Below, one piece after another: positions 1-8,363 of a DNA stretch of 27,986 nucleotides; position 1 is the first letter of the stretch, and each line of letters begins with the position of its first letter. Below the pieces are notes generated by a model that saw only the letters and a list, made by a program, of their open reading frames with translations, did no database searches and was not told the DNA's origin. This DNA is from QQUD01 sp039029915. Lineage in GTDB: Bacteria > Chloroflexota > Anaerolineae > Promineifilales > Promineifilaceae. Location: assembly GCA_039029915.1 (NCBI GenBank), contig JBCCFD010000042.1, positions 1-27,986 on the forward strand. The letters run 5' to 3'. Both the position numbers and the translations under genes were made by a program.

Positions 1-207
1 AAAGTGCTCCATGAAATGGACATGATCGTTTGGCAAACGCAAATTGAGGGAGAGCCTCAATCATTTCAGTTTAAAAAAGATGCTTATTCGGCGGTTCATA
101 AAAATTTGTTAGCTCAGGCCAAAGAGCTGCTGGATTCATTGGAAATGGTAAATGATGGTGAACTGACTATCGTCCCGATACGGAACCGAGCCTATTTAAG
201 AAATTAG
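1..207 (+). CDS. C-terminal part of an unrecognised protein (truncated by window edge)
   Basis: An open frame enters from the left edge and ends at TAG 205-207, giving about 68 residues. It is rich in Lys, Glu and Leu and has no motif I recognise. There is no Shine-Dalgarno before the possible internal starts (GTG 4, ATG 16), so the true start is probably outside the window. A complete small gene starting at one of those codons cannot be excluded. Function unknown. Confidence 0.45.
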   Translation, partial: KVLHEMDMIVWQTQIEGEPQSFQFKKDAYSAVHKNLLAQAKELLDSLEMVNDGELTIVPIRNRAYLRN

Positions 208-344
208 GTCGGTGTTGGTTCAAAAACCTCTAGTTTCGCTATATAATTCTCTGATATTGGTAAACGGATGCCGTCATTTGAAATAAATGTTGGAAAAAGC
301 TTTCCGTTTCCTCTTAGAAACTTTGGAACAGTGAATTGAAGTCC

Positions 345-353
345 AAAAGGAGA
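345..353 (+). promoter_or_regulatory. Shine-Dalgarno of the Gfo/Idh/MocA gene
   Basis: AAAAGGAGA lies eight bases before ATG 361. It is one of the few strong ribosome binding sites in the window and fixes the start of the oxidoreductase gene. Confidence 0.75.
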
Positions 354-360
354 ATATGGT

Positions 361-1473
361 ATGGCAAAAGTACGGATTGGGGTGATTGGTTCAAGCTGGT
401 GGGCAGATGCGATGTATTTGCCCCCACTAGCAAATTATGAAGGAGTAGAGGTAACGGCCGTTTGCGGCAGAAACCGTGACCGTGCTCAGACCTTTGCAGA
501 TCGCTGGCAAATCCCCTACGTCTTTACTGAGTATCAAGCATTAATTGACAGCGGTGCCTGTGACGCCGTCATCATTGCTACGATTAACGATACTCATTAC
601 GACATATCAATGGCCGCCATCGGAGCGGGACTCCACGTTTTATGTGAAAAACCCCTATCCTTAAATTACGAATTAGCTGAAAAAATGACCCGTTTGGCCG
701 ATGAAAAAGGGGTTATTACCCTTGTGCCATTTACCTATCGCTATATGCCCTCAACCCGCTATGTTAAACAACTGATAGATGAGGGATTTTTAGGGAAGCC
801 CTATCATCTGCACATGCGTTACTATGCCGGATTCGGCCGTGTCAATGAGGGCTACAACTGGCGTTTTGATGTTGGCAAAGCCGGATCCGGGGCCTTAGGG
901 GATATTGCTTCTCACTTTCTCCACTTAGCCGTTTGGTTTTATGGTGAAGTGGATGCGGTTTGTAGCCAGCTTGGGCAAATGGTTGAACGTGATACGGTGA
1001 ATAAAGAGGGCGAAGCCTACGAGGTCGCAGATGATACGGCTATGCTCATGCTTCGGTTTAAAAATGGGGCCCAAGGTATGGTGCATGCCACAACGCTTGC
1101 TTATGAGGAGACTGAATTCTTCCAGACACACGAGATGGATTTTCATGGTTCTGGGGGTACGCTGCGCAACAAAATTGATTGGCTTAACACCCAGGAGGTA
1201 ACGGGTGCTCGAGATGGGGAAGGGTTTTCGCGCAAGTTTGAGATTCCTGATGAATATTGGGGAGATGCTCGTCGTGAAGTTGTGGTCGAAACCTATAAGG
1301 ATATGTTCCGGCAGGAAGGGTTTATGGTGCGTGAATTTGTAGATGCGGTGGCTAATAAACGGCCGTTAAACCCCAACTTTCAAGATGGGCTTGATGTGCA
1401 GGCCATTATCGATGCAGCCATTCTCAGCCAGAAAGAGCAGCGCTGGGTGAGGTTGAGCGAAATAAGCGGATAG
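361..1473 (+). CDS. Gfo/Idh/MocA family NAD(P)-dependent oxidoreductase
   Basis: The 370-residue length is usual for this family of sugar and cyclitol dehydrogenases. An N-terminal Rossmann fold is indicated by the beta-strand and loop VRIGVIGSS (residues 4-12). The family signature CEKPL is at 95-99, where the Lys is known to take part in catalysis. The GDIASH motif at 180-185 matches the conserved G-D-I/x-x-H segment that supplies the active-site His. The C-terminal half has the expected alpha/beta substrate and dimer domain. It is cytoplasmic with no signal peptide. The start is fixed by a strong Shine-Dalgarno. It is a single gene, convergent with hisC. The likely substrate is a sugar or inositol derivative, given the sugar genes elsewhere in the window, but specificity cannot be read from the sequence. 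One ACGGCCGT palindrome at 454-461 encodes Thr-Ala-Val. Confidence 0.92.
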   Translation: MAKVRIGVIGSSWWADAMYLPPLANYEGVEVTAVCGRNRDRAQTFADRWQIPYVFTEYQALIDSGACDAVIIATINDTHYDISMAAIGAGLHVLCEKPLSLNYELAEKMTRLADEKGVITLVPFTYRYMPSTRYVKQLIDEGFLGKPYHLHMRYYAGFGRVNEGYNWRFDVGKAGSGALGDIASHFLHLAVWFYGEVDAVCSQLGQMVERDTVNKEGEAYEVADDTAMLMLRFKNGAQGMVHATTLAYEETEFFQTHEMDFHGSGGTLRNKIDWLNTQEVTGARDGEGFSRKFEIPDEYWGDARREVVVETYKDMFRQEGFMVREFVDAVANKRPLNPNFQDGLDVQAIIDAAILSQKEQRWVRLSEISG

Positions 1474-1486
1474 ATTTAAAATTATC

Positions 1487-1620
1487 TGAGGATTGGGGAT
1501 TGGATGATAAATGATTAGATTGATCTGTTTATTACGAATCCCCAAGCCCTCACTATCTCTTTACCCTTTTCTCTCTTCTCTCTTCTCTACTCTCTACTCT
1601 CTCTTCTCTCTTCTTTGTTT
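1487..1620. repeat. Degenerate heptanucleotide repeats between convergent genes
   Basis: The spacer between the oxidoreductase and hisC consists of a purine-rich part (1490-1521, units like GGATTGG) and a pyrimidine-rich part (1551-1617, units like TTCTCTC and CTCTCTA). Both parts drift but keep a 7-base period. A T-rich run at 1615-1624 sits next to the hisC stop. Both genes end into this spacer, so it may also serve as a terminator region, though no strong hairpin is visible. Confidence 0.6.
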
Positions 1621-1625
1621 TTTTA

Positions 1626-2744
1626 TTAGCCAGTGAACTCACGTAATTTGTTCAACAGGGCATCCGTTTGCTTGGGTTTACCAACGCTAATCCGAATGCA
1701 GTTTTCAAGACGCGGCTTGCTAAAGTAGCGAACAAGGATGCCAGCTTTTTCGAGGTCTAACTTGAGCTGCTTGGCAGAAGTAACGGCCGTTCCCTCCTCA
1801 ACGCGACATAATATAAAATTAGACTCCGAAGGATAAGGCGTTAAAAATGGGATTTCCTGCAGCGCCGCAAAAAGCCGTTGTCTTTCCGCCACGATAAGGC
1901 TGGTTTTTTCCTGTAGCCATTCAGCATCCCCTAACGCCCCGATTGCGGCTAAATTGGCGGCCACATTGATATTGTAAGGCTGTTTAATTTTCCACAGATG
2001 GGGCATAAGCCAGTCTGGGAAGCCTCCAAACCCGACTCTTAAACCGGCTAGACCCGCTAGCTTGCTAAATGTTCGGAATACCACTAAGTTCTGATAGTTT
2101 GGCACCCAAGAGATGTGGCTCGTGTGTCCATTTATTTCTGCAAAATCAATATACGCTTCATCCAGAATAATGAGAATCGGTAACTCAAGCAGCCGTTTTA
2201 GCGTCTCGTCTGACACGACGGAGCCGTTTGGGTTGTTCGGTGAACAGACAAAGAGCGCTTTGGCGTTAGGGTGGTTGGCAACGGCCGTTTCAATCCCTTC
2301 GATGTCTAGCGAAAAATCATCCAATCGAGGCACCGGAATATATTGACCGTCGTTAACGGCCGTTGAAAAAGGATACATGCCAAACGTAGGAGGGCAATCA
2401 ATCACACCATCACCCGGCGACAATATAACCCGTAATACAAGGTCAATCAGCTCATCAGCCCCCATTCCCGCACAAATATTTTCGATTGGAATACTGGCGT
2501 AGTCAGAAATCAGTTCTCGTAGCTGTGTTGATTCTGGGTCAGGGTAAATGTGGAAAAATTGGCCAGAATGCATTCCCTCAACCGCTTTTGGAGAAGGCCC
2601 ATAGGGGTTTTCATTCGCGTCAAGCTTTATAATTTCGTGTGGTTCACGACCCAGCTTTTTTGACAGCACCTCAAAAGGAAGGATCGGGGTATAAGGTTTC
2701 ATTTGGGCCACAGTAGGCCGAATCATTTTTTGAGGATCAAACAC
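1626..2744 (-). CDS. hisC: Histidinol-phosphate aminotransferase
   Basis: The 372-residue protein is a fold-type I PLP aminotransferase that converts imidazole-acetol phosphate plus Glu to histidinol phosphate in histidine biosynthesis. Visible motifs are the N-terminal LDANENPYGP (41-50) typical of HisC, SPNNPNG (168-174), DEAYIDF (195-201) with the PLP-contacting Asp and Tyr, and FRTFSKLAGLAGLRVGF (223-239), where Lys228 should form the Schiff base and Arg236 bind phosphate. It is cytoplasmic. It lies 89 bases downstream of the kinase/pyrophosphorylase gene on the same strand and is not with other his genes. Three ACGGCCGT palindromes (1783, 2281, 2356) each encode Thr-Ala-Val. Related broad-specificity aminotransferases (Cobalamin CobD-like or aromatic) share the motifs, but the N-terminal motif favours HisC. 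Confidence 0.9.
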   Translation of the reverse strand: MFDPQKMIRPTVAQMKPYTPILPFEVLSKKLGREPHEIIKLDANENPYGPSPKAVEGMHSGQFFHIYPDPESTQLRELISDYASIPIENICAGMGADELIDLVLRVILSPGDGVIDCPPTFGMYPFSTAVNDGQYIPVPRLDDFSLDIEGIETAVANHPNAKALFVCSPNNPNGSVVSDETLKRLLELPILIILDEAYIDFAEINGHTSHISWVPNYQNLVVFRTFSKLAGLAGLRVGFGGFPDWLMPHLWKIKQPYNINVAANLAAIGALGDAEWLQEKTSLIVAERQRLFAALQEIPFLTPYPSESNFILCRVEEGTAVTSAKQLKLDLEKAGILVRYFSKPRLENCIRISVGKPKQTDALLNKLREFTG

Positions 2745-2760
2745 GTGTTTCTCCGTAAAT

Positions 2761-2830
2761 TTTTAACACAAAGGCTCCAAGCGTTTAAGAAAAGACATTC
2801 TTTGTGGTCTGGGTGTCTTTGTGTTGAATA
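2761..2830. repeat. Spacer repeat with CTTTGTG units and a 9-bp inverted repeat
   Basis: AACACAAAG at 2765-2773 is inversely repeated as CTTTGTGTT at 2817-2825, and the right half contains drifting CTTTGTG-type units. A related string is found at 24345-24373. It separates the big fusion gene from hisC. Confidence 0.45.
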
Positions 2831-2833
2831 AGC

Positions 2834-5800
2834 CTAAAATGCACACAGCGAGGCTAAATAATCTCCAGAACCATCGCGTAACCAGCCGTCCAACTGGGCA
2901 ACCTCTTTAATTTGCTGGCCTCGCTGTCGGGGCACGACGATAAAACGGCAGTTTAATTCAGGTAGAGCAGTCATATCGCCCCACAGCTTTTCGAATTGGG
3001 TAACGGGGAAAATATCCTCTTGCCCATTCCCCCACCGTTTTTTGACATCTTTAAGCGTGATATACGTGGGCATGCGTGCAGCAAGCTGGCGTACGGCCGT
3101 TTCTACTTTTGTTTTATCATTTAATAACGCTCGATCAAGTCCAAAAAGTGCCAAAAATTGGTCAATATCTACCCAAGTTGTGCTGGAGTTGTAATAACTT
3201 AGCTTAAATTCAATCTCTTCATAAGGGAGGGCTAACCCTTCAATGAGCTGAACACGGCCGTTGACCCTTGCCAAGCCGCCCCCTCGATCTTCAAGTTCGC
3301 GGGTAATGACCTCGGTCGTCATCCCAGCCCCGCTTTGTAAATGAGCCCCTAAAATAGCGGGATCGACATTGGCACCAACCGTATCGATGTTGTGTACCAT
3401 GAGCGTAGTGAGAGACGGCCGTTTATCCAGCAGGTCAGCCAGCGATCCATTAAGAAGCAAGTTGGGCACTTCATACCAGTGCCCCACCGGATGTAAACAT
3501 TGATTAGGCAAATTGTCCGTGTAGTCCGACCCTTCGCCAGCCCCTTGTGCCCAGCCAATTAATGCTTTGTGAACACTATCCTGCATCTTTTGGGCTTGCT
3601 CGTCGAGCCTTTGCTGGGGCTGCTCTTCCCAGGCAAACCGCAAATCGCGGCTCATGGGAATCAGCCTTAGCCCCACCGATTGTCCTTGAGAAAGAATGAG
3701 CGTTCCGGGGTAGTTAAACTGAGCCTCTTGCTCAATTTTTTGATAAATTGGCTCGTGAGTGAGGTAGCTTGTTGTGAAGATATGAGGCAGATCCGCATCA
3801 TAAAGCTGGTTGATTTTCTTGCTTTTGGCAAGGTGCAACTCGACAAAGCTGCGGTGACGGCCGTTTATTTTGACGAACGGATTGAGCGCCTTGACAACAC
3901 CTGCCCCTTTTGTCCAGCGACTTCCTGCGCCACCAGCCAGTGAAACCACAGCTACCTTTCCCGCTTGAAGCGCCTCAATACCGGCCTGTCGATACGCTGC
4001 GGGCAATGGTTGGGTGGCATCAAGCAAATCAGCTAGCGGAACATCTTCAATTTGGGTGTTAACGGGCAGGCGGTTTTGAGAAAGCCCAATGCGCCCGCTG
4101 CGTAAATCGGTGCGAATTTGTTCATGCTGGACGGGGTCGAACCCATACTGGTCTAGCAGATTTTGGAGCTGTGACTGCACCCGTTCGTCTTTGACTGATT
4201 GGGGAATAAGGGCATCGAAAAGAGTTTGGGTCATTCCGGCAAATTCGGGGTTTTCTCGAGATGCATTGCCAAAAAAATCAAGCTCTGCTTGACGGTGCTT
4301 GGATAGCTGGCGGTTATTTTGCCGCAATAGTTGCGGCATGGTTAGCTTGTAGTAGCTGGCTGGCATGAGGGCCTGTGAGCCTGCCAGCATGGTTCCCCAA
4401 GTTCCCTTTTCGTTGATGGCAAAGTCGTAAACAACTGGCTCCATGGCAAAAGGAACGGCCGTGGCTAGCGATCGCTTCGTGCTTGACATGATCATCTGGA
4501 GGGTGTCCTGTGCCTCTGCTTTACGATGAGGGGCAAAAATAAAGCCCATTCCCCCACCGGCCATGCCGCCCAGCATCCAAAACCCCCAAAAATCCTCACC
4601 AAACTGGTCTTGCACTTGCTCAATCAATAAATCTGTGTAGCGGTTGCCTGCCCACGGAATAATCGTTTGAATCGGACCGTGGAAATTTTCGTGGGTGGCT
4701 TGGGCGAGCTTTTGTATTTCGCCCTCTTTGAGACATTGAATGACGTGATCGTAGAGCGTGATAGCTTTTTGACGGCCGTGCCACTCTTTTTCAGAGCGCA
4801 GCAGGTATTTTTCTGTAACCATTTCTAAAATCGGACCAACATCTTGGGCCATGCCGCCGTGAACCAGCACCAAACTATTTTGCAACGCTTCTCTCGTTTG
4901 GACAGATACCTCATCCCGTTCCAAGATGTGGTGTGAGGGTAAGAGCCGGCCGCGGCTGATGCCCCATTCTGGGTCACCTTCCGCTGCTTTTTCGCCGTGA
5001 ATCATCTTCATGCCCGGCCAGACGCCTCCGGAATCTTGCCAACCGCCCCCTGAGCCGGCGATCCATTCACCAAGAATTGCTCTTGCTGCCACCAGCCGTC
5101 GTTCCGCTTCGGTTAAACCACCCGTAAGTGATTCGGCTTGCCCGGTTGCGCGCATGCAGACGGTAATTAAGCAAGCCAGCAGATTGGTGGATACGGCCAA
5201 GCGCGACCCTTTGGGAATATCATTCACTTTGCTGATTAGCTCAAATCCTTTACCCGGACCAATCAGTTTTTCGAGAAGTTGATGAAGCGGTTGAACGGCC
5301 CCTTCCATACCCGGTGGGACAATGCCTGATGCAATGATGGCTGCTTTGAGCAGGCCTAAATAATCACGCGCAAAGTCAAACAGTGCTTCAATCGTGTCAA
5401 TAACGGCCGTTGCTCCTAAATCGACGCTGGCTAGCCTGATAACCGGCTCATCAATGATCCGAAAATAAGCTTCGACAGGTGGTTTAGGGGCTGCTTTTCG
5501 CCCTCGCACGGCTAAATCAATCGACACATTAATCACACGGGCGCCTTCGGGAAAATCCATGCCTAAAAAGAAAATATCGCTCCAGCCGCTGTGAGTTAAA
5601 TCCATGCGGACCGGTGTGGTTTCTTGCAAAATTGGAAAAAGCTCTTGCTGAGTGGTGAGCAATTCGCGGCGGACGCGCAGAGGGTGATCTTCGGGGTGTC
5701 CAGCCCGAAACATCCATTGATTACCACGCACCGTGCGTACGCTTTTACGAACTTGGTTAGCTAACGTTTGGAAGCCTAAGCTGTGGTAAGCTGATGCTAA

Positions 5801-6145
5801 CGCTGACGAGATGCTTTTGTTGGCGCCTGAAGTTTCCTGCGCCTCTAAGAATAGATTGATGGCCTCTTCAAAGCGGCGGTTAAGTAAATGCTCATACCCT
5901 TGAAAGGGAATCGAGCCATTTTCGTCACAATCCTCTTTTGTAGGAATATGAAATCGATGAATCGCGTAAAGAAAAAACAGCGCCCGAACGCGTTCGTACA
6001 AATTGTTACTTTGACGCCGAAAGTCATCAAGCGCTTTGCATTCCATGAGCAGGGTGTTTAACGTAGCTTTGGATGCAAAGGTGTCTAACGATTGGTCTCG
6101 TTGCTCGGGGTGGGTCGCCGTAATAATGTGGATCAGCTCGCTCAT
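2834..6145 (-). CDS. GHMP (fucokinase-like) kinase fused to UDPGP-type nucleotidyltransferase
   Basis: The 1103-residue, apparently bifunctional sugar-activating enzyme makes sugar-1-phosphate and then an NDP-sugar if both halves are active. Residues 1-150 are helical and TPR-like. The kinase half (about 175-560) shows GWSD (187-190) and the INVSIDL strand (205-211) of L-fucokinase-type GHMP kinases, GGGWQD (366-371) and the glycine-rich C-terminal motif GGMAGGGMGF (526-535). The expected GLG-TSS ATP loop reads KGSRLAVST (312-320), so it is degenerate. The C-terminal half (about 720-1103) has the UDPGP-family nucleotide loop SLAGGAGSRW (735-744). Known fucokinase/pyrophosphorylase fusions (plant FKGP, Bacteroides Fkp) have the opposite order, with the pyrophosphorylase first. 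It starts 8 bases after the stop of the GalU-like gene, so it is in an operon with it. It carries seven ACGGCCGT palindromes. The substrate sugar is unknown. Confidence 0.8.
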   Translation of the reverse strand: MSELIHIITATHPEQRDQSLDTFASKATLNTLLMECKALDDFRRQSNNLYERVRALFFLYAIHRFHIPTKEDCDENGSIPFQGYEHLLNRRFEEAINLFLEAQETSGANKSISSALASAYHSLGFQTLANQVRKSVRTVRGNQWMFRAGHPEDHPLRVRRELLTTQQELFPILQETTPVRMDLTHSGWSDIFFLGMDFPEGARVINVSIDLAVRGRKAAPKPPVEAYFRIIDEPVIRLASVDLGATAVIDTIEALFDFARDYLGLLKAAIIASGIVPPGMEGAVQPLHQLLEKLIGPGKGFELISKVNDIPKGSRLAVSTNLLACLITVCMRATGQAESLTGGLTEAERRLVAARAILGEWIAGSGGGWQDSGGVWPGMKMIHGEKAAEGDPEWGISRGRLLPSHHILERDEVSVQTREALQNSLVLVHGGMAQDVGPILEMVTEKYLLRSEKEWHGRQKAITLYDHVIQCLKEGEIQKLAQATHENFHGPIQTIIPWAGNRYTDLLIEQVQDQFGEDFWGFWMLGGMAGGGMGFIFAPHRKAEAQDTLQMIMSSTKRSLATAVPFAMEPVVYDFAINEKGTWGTMLAGSQALMPASYYKLTMPQLLRQNNRQLSKHRQAELDFFGNASRENPEFAGMTQTLFDALIPQSVKDERVQSQLQNLLDQYGFDPVQHEQIRTDLRSGRIGLSQNRLPVNTQIEDVPLADLLDATQPLPAAYRQAGIEALQAGKVAVVSLAGGAGSRWTKGAGVVKALNPFVKINGRHRSFVELHLAKSKKINQLYDADLPHIFTTSYLTHEPIYQKIEQEAQFNYPGTLILSQGQSVGLRLIPMSRDLRFAWEEQPQQRLDEQAQKMQDSVHKALIGWAQGAGEGSDYTDNLPNQCLHPVGHWYEVPNLLLNGSLADLLDKRPSLTTLMVHNIDTVGANVDPAILGAHLQSGAGMTTEVITRELEDRGGGLARVNGRVQLIEGLALPYEEIEFKLSYYNSSTTWVDIDQFLALFGLDRALLNDKTKVETAVRQLAARMPTYITLKDVKKRWGNGQEDIFPVTQFEKLWGDMTALPELNCRFIVVPRQRGQQIKEVAQLDGWLRDGSGDYLASLCAF

Positions 6146-6153
6146 GAATCCCC

Positions 6154-6996
6154 CTAGGCTCCGAGTTCGCGATGGGCCATCAGATCAATCATTTGTGTTA
6201 GGACAAGGTCGCGATCGCTTCCGTTGAGCGCGAGGGCGAGTTGGGCGTTCATCAAGCCATACTTTGCACCAAGGTCATAGCGCCAATCTCGTTTTTCTAG
6301 CGCAAGTACCTTTTCTTTTTGAGCGAGGTAGTGTAGGGCTTTAGAAAGCCAAACGGCCGTTTCGTTGGCGACTAACTCATCTAATATCTCCATAATCGCT
6401 GGCGTTAAAACATGCATACCAAAAAAGCAAAGATAGTGACCCGAGCGCAAGCCGGGAATCATCAGCTGTTGCTCAGCTTTTGTGGGCGTTGGTTTTTCCA
6501 AAATTGTTTCGATCTGATACAGCTCCTGCCGCCCTTTGACTCGGCTACCGCCAACAACACCAAAGTAGGGTAAATAGCTTTCCCGCGTGGCCTGTACGGC
6601 TGAAACGGCACAGTTTTCTGCTTGGGCCACCTGTACCAAATGCTGGGCGCAGCTCATATCCGTTCGGCTGATGTAAATATGGTCGCCAACCAGATGCAGG
6701 AATGGCTCGCTTTCCACAAACGAGCGGGCACAAAGTATTGCCTGACCATAGCCCAACGGCTCTTTTTGTTCGATAAAACGAAGCCGTCCCGAATGGTGTC
6801 CAGCCACCTCGGTAAAGGCTTCCTCATCCCCCGGTCTAATGATTAGACCGATCTCTTCGATGCCGGCCTGTAGGGTTTCCTCAATGAGAATTTGAAGCAC
6901 GGATTTTTCCGTACCGTCTCGATCGATTAAGGTTTGAAGGGGGAGGGTACGCTGCCCCTTGCCTGCGATAGTAATGACTGCTTTTTGTATATTCAT
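6154..6996 (-). CDS. GalU-like sugar-1-phosphate nucleotidyltransferase
   Basis: The 280-residue protein has the size and fold layout of GalU/RmlA nucleotidyltransferases: KAVITIAGKGQRTLP (5-19) at the nucleotide loop, a helix after ILIEETLQAGIEEIG, the EPLGYGQAILCA segment matching the GalU E-x-x-G-T-A-x-A-x-x-A region, and LVGDHIYI where the metal-binding Asp lies. The loop departs from the G-x-G-T-R consensus (GKGQR), and the PKxM-type Lys motif of classic GalU is not evident, so the activity may differ. It is cytoplasmic. It is first of a two-gene unit with the kinase/pyrophosphorylase fusion (8-base gap), which suggests a shared nucleotide-sugar pathway. No strong Shine-Dalgarno precedes ATG 6996. 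Confidence 0.75.
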   Translation of the reverse strand: MNIQKAVITIAGKGQRTLPLQTLIDRDGTEKSVLQILIEETLQAGIEEIGLIIRPGDEEAFTEVAGHHSGRLRFIEQKEPLGYGQAILCARSFVESEPFLHLVGDHIYISRTDMSCAQHLVQVAQAENCAVSAVQATRESYLPYFGVVGGSRVKGRQELYQIETILEKPTPTKAEQQLMIPGLRSGHYLCFFGMHVLTPAIMEILDELVANETAVWLSKALHYLAQKEKVLALEKRDWRYDLGAKYGLMNAQLALALNGSDRDLVLTQMIDLMAHRELGA

Positions 6997-7064
6997 GGGT
7001 TATTACCCTATCGGGATTGAATATCCCACCACTTGTGGCGAGAATAATCCCGCCGACCCTTTGA

Positions 7065-7089
7065 TACCCCGTCCGCTTGCGGCGGGGTA
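7065..7089. other. GC-rich hairpin in the ABC ATPase/GalU-like spacer
   Basis: TACCCCG(T)CCGC pairs with GCGGCGGGGTA with one bulged base and a tiny loop. There is no U-run on either strand after the stem, so an intrinsic terminator is doubtful. It could be an attenuator or RNA-stabilising stem between two minus-strand genes. Confidence 0.4.
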
Positions 7090-7102
7090 GTTTATTTGAG
7101 AA

Positions 7103-7140
7103 AAAGATTTTGATGATTGATGGTTCAAGATGATGGTGGG
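7103..7140. repeat. Heptanucleotide-period repeat downstream of the ABC ATPase gene
   Basis: Drifting units such as GATTTTG and ATGATTG run in 7-base steps up to six bases from the stop codon of the ATPase gene. They are of the same kind as those in the other spacers. Confidence 0.45.
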
Positions 7141-7145
7141 GTAAA

Positions 7146-8123
7146 TTATTTCTTGGAAAATAGGCGATCTCGCCAAGATTGTTTAGTGGGTTGGGCGGGT
7201 GTTTCGACTTGTGCCTCACTTTGAGGTGAAACGGCCGTTTGTTCCACGGGCTTGATCAAAACACCGTCGTCCGTTATTTCTAGGCGAACCCGATCGCTCA
7301 TTTGCAGCGCTTCACGATACTCTTTTGGTACCTGTAGCCGCCCAGCTGAATCGAGAACGGTCAGCTCCTCAAAGATTTCTTCCTCAGATACAGCCTCAGA
7401 CTCATCAGATGGGGCCGGTCGTGGTTTGGCACGCACCGTTTCAGCCGCCGTTTTCCCATCGCGAATGGCCACAACGCGATCCACGTGCTTAGCAATATTC
7501 GGATCGTGGCTGACGATGATGATTGTTAAATTTAACGCTTCGTTCAGCTTGCGGAACATATCATAAATGGTTAGGGCTGTGTTGGAATCGAGTTCACCGG
7601 TCGGTTCATCTGCGAGCAAAATTGAGGGCTTGTTCGCTAATGCTACAGCAATAGCGACTCTTTGTTGTTCACCACCAGACAACATTTGGATGTAATGATC
7701 GCTTCTTTCAGAGAGTCCTACCATATCGAGCAACTCACGAGCGTATGCTTTTGCATTTTTGCCACCGGAACCGGCTAGGGTCATTGGAAATTCGATGTTT
7801 TCAACGGCCGTTAAGTAAGGAATTAAATTTCGAGCGCCCTGCTGCCACACAAAGCCTACCTCTGTGCGTCGATATCGGTCTAAAGCACGGTCTGATAGTT
7901 TGAGCAAATTCTTTCCGTTCACCTCAACTTTGCCAGCCGAAGGGCGGATTAACCCACCAAGGACGTTCATGAGCGTTGTTTTACCGGAGCCGCTGGCACC
8001 GACAACTCCCACCATTTCTCCCCGCCTAACAGTTAATTCGAGGCCTTGCAGGGCAAGGACCTCAATATCATTGATCTTATAAATTTTAACTAAACCATCG
8101 CAGGTAATTATTGAGTCGCTCAT
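7146..8123 (-). CDS. ABC transporter ATPase (LolD/MacB type) with C-terminal AbrB-like domain
   Basis: In this 325-residue protein, residues 1-225 form a complete nucleotide-binding domain: Walker A GASGSGKTT (42-50), Q-loop (Q94/Q95), signature LSGGEQQ (148-154), Walker B ILLADEP (168-174) and switch His206. The best family fit is the LolD/MacB/FtsE group that energises FtsX-type permeases. After an acidic, Pro-rich linker (231-252), residues 253-293 read like a SpoVT-AbrB swapped-hairpin domain (VLDSAGRLQVPKEYREAL, then a second strand ending VLIKP). The last 30 residues are a basic tail. The extra domain is not usual for this ATPase family. No permease is adjacent. The FtsX-type permease at 20829-23663 is the only candidate partner here. 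It is divergent from the chaperonin gene. Palindromes are at 7231 and 7804. Confidence 0.88.
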   Translation of the reverse strand: MSDSIITCDGLVKIYKINDIEVLALQGLELTVRRGEMVGVVGASGSGKTTLMNVLGGLIRPSAGKVEVNGKNLLKLSDRALDRYRRTEVGFVWQQGARNLIPYLTAVENIEFPMTLAGSGGKNAKAYARELLDMVGLSERSDHYIQMLSGGEQQRVAIAVALANKPSILLADEPTGELDSNTALTIYDMFRKLNEALNLTIIIVSHDPNIAKHVDRVVAIRDGKTAAETVRAKPRPAPSDESEAVSEEEIFEELTVLDSAGRLQVPKEYREALQMSDRVRLEITDDGVLIKPVEQTAVSPQSEAQVETPAQPTKQSWRDRLFSKK

Positions 8124-8363
8124 AGCTGTAAAGATACATGATTGTGCAGGTTTTGGCGAGATCGATTGTATACCTAAAACGGTTGTTTACTATTCGTATT
8201 TTGTTGATTTGCGAAATGCTAGACGTGCCAGCGGAGACGTCTCTACAAGCCCTAATTCCTAATCCCTATTCTCTAATCCCCAATTTGCCGTTTGGCTTCG
8301 TGTTTGATATGCTCGTTTTTTAGGGAAGGAGAACCCACTTTTAGGGTTTCAATATGTTGATCT
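8124..8363. other. Divergent spacer with heptamer repeat
   Basis: This 240-base region separates the minus-strand ATPase gene and the plus-strand chaperonin gene, so promoters for both should lie here, but I find no convincing -35/-10 pair. It contains a 10-base palindrome GAGACGTCTC (8234-8243) and a drifting 7-base repeat (8250-8286, units like CCTAATT and CCTAATC). GGAAGGAG (8324-8331) is too far (about 33 bases) to be the ribosome site of ATG 8364. Confidence 0.5.

Noticed and set aside
4468..6218. Two copies of GCGATCGC (4468-4475, 6211-6218), the cyanobacterial HIP1 octamer
   Set aside because: Only two in 28 kb, little above chance, and both in ordinary coding sequence. The enriched palindrome here is ACGGCCGT.
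6881..7219. 112-codon minus-strand frame spanning the GalU-like start and the ATPase end
   Set aside because: It overlaps two well-supported genes in another frame and encodes a low-complexity Pro/His/Asn-rich string.
8138..8323. Plus-strand frame of 61 codons before the chaperonin gene
   Set aside because: Its middle is the translated heptamer repeat (IPNPYSLIPN). It has no Shine-Dalgarno and no family likeness.
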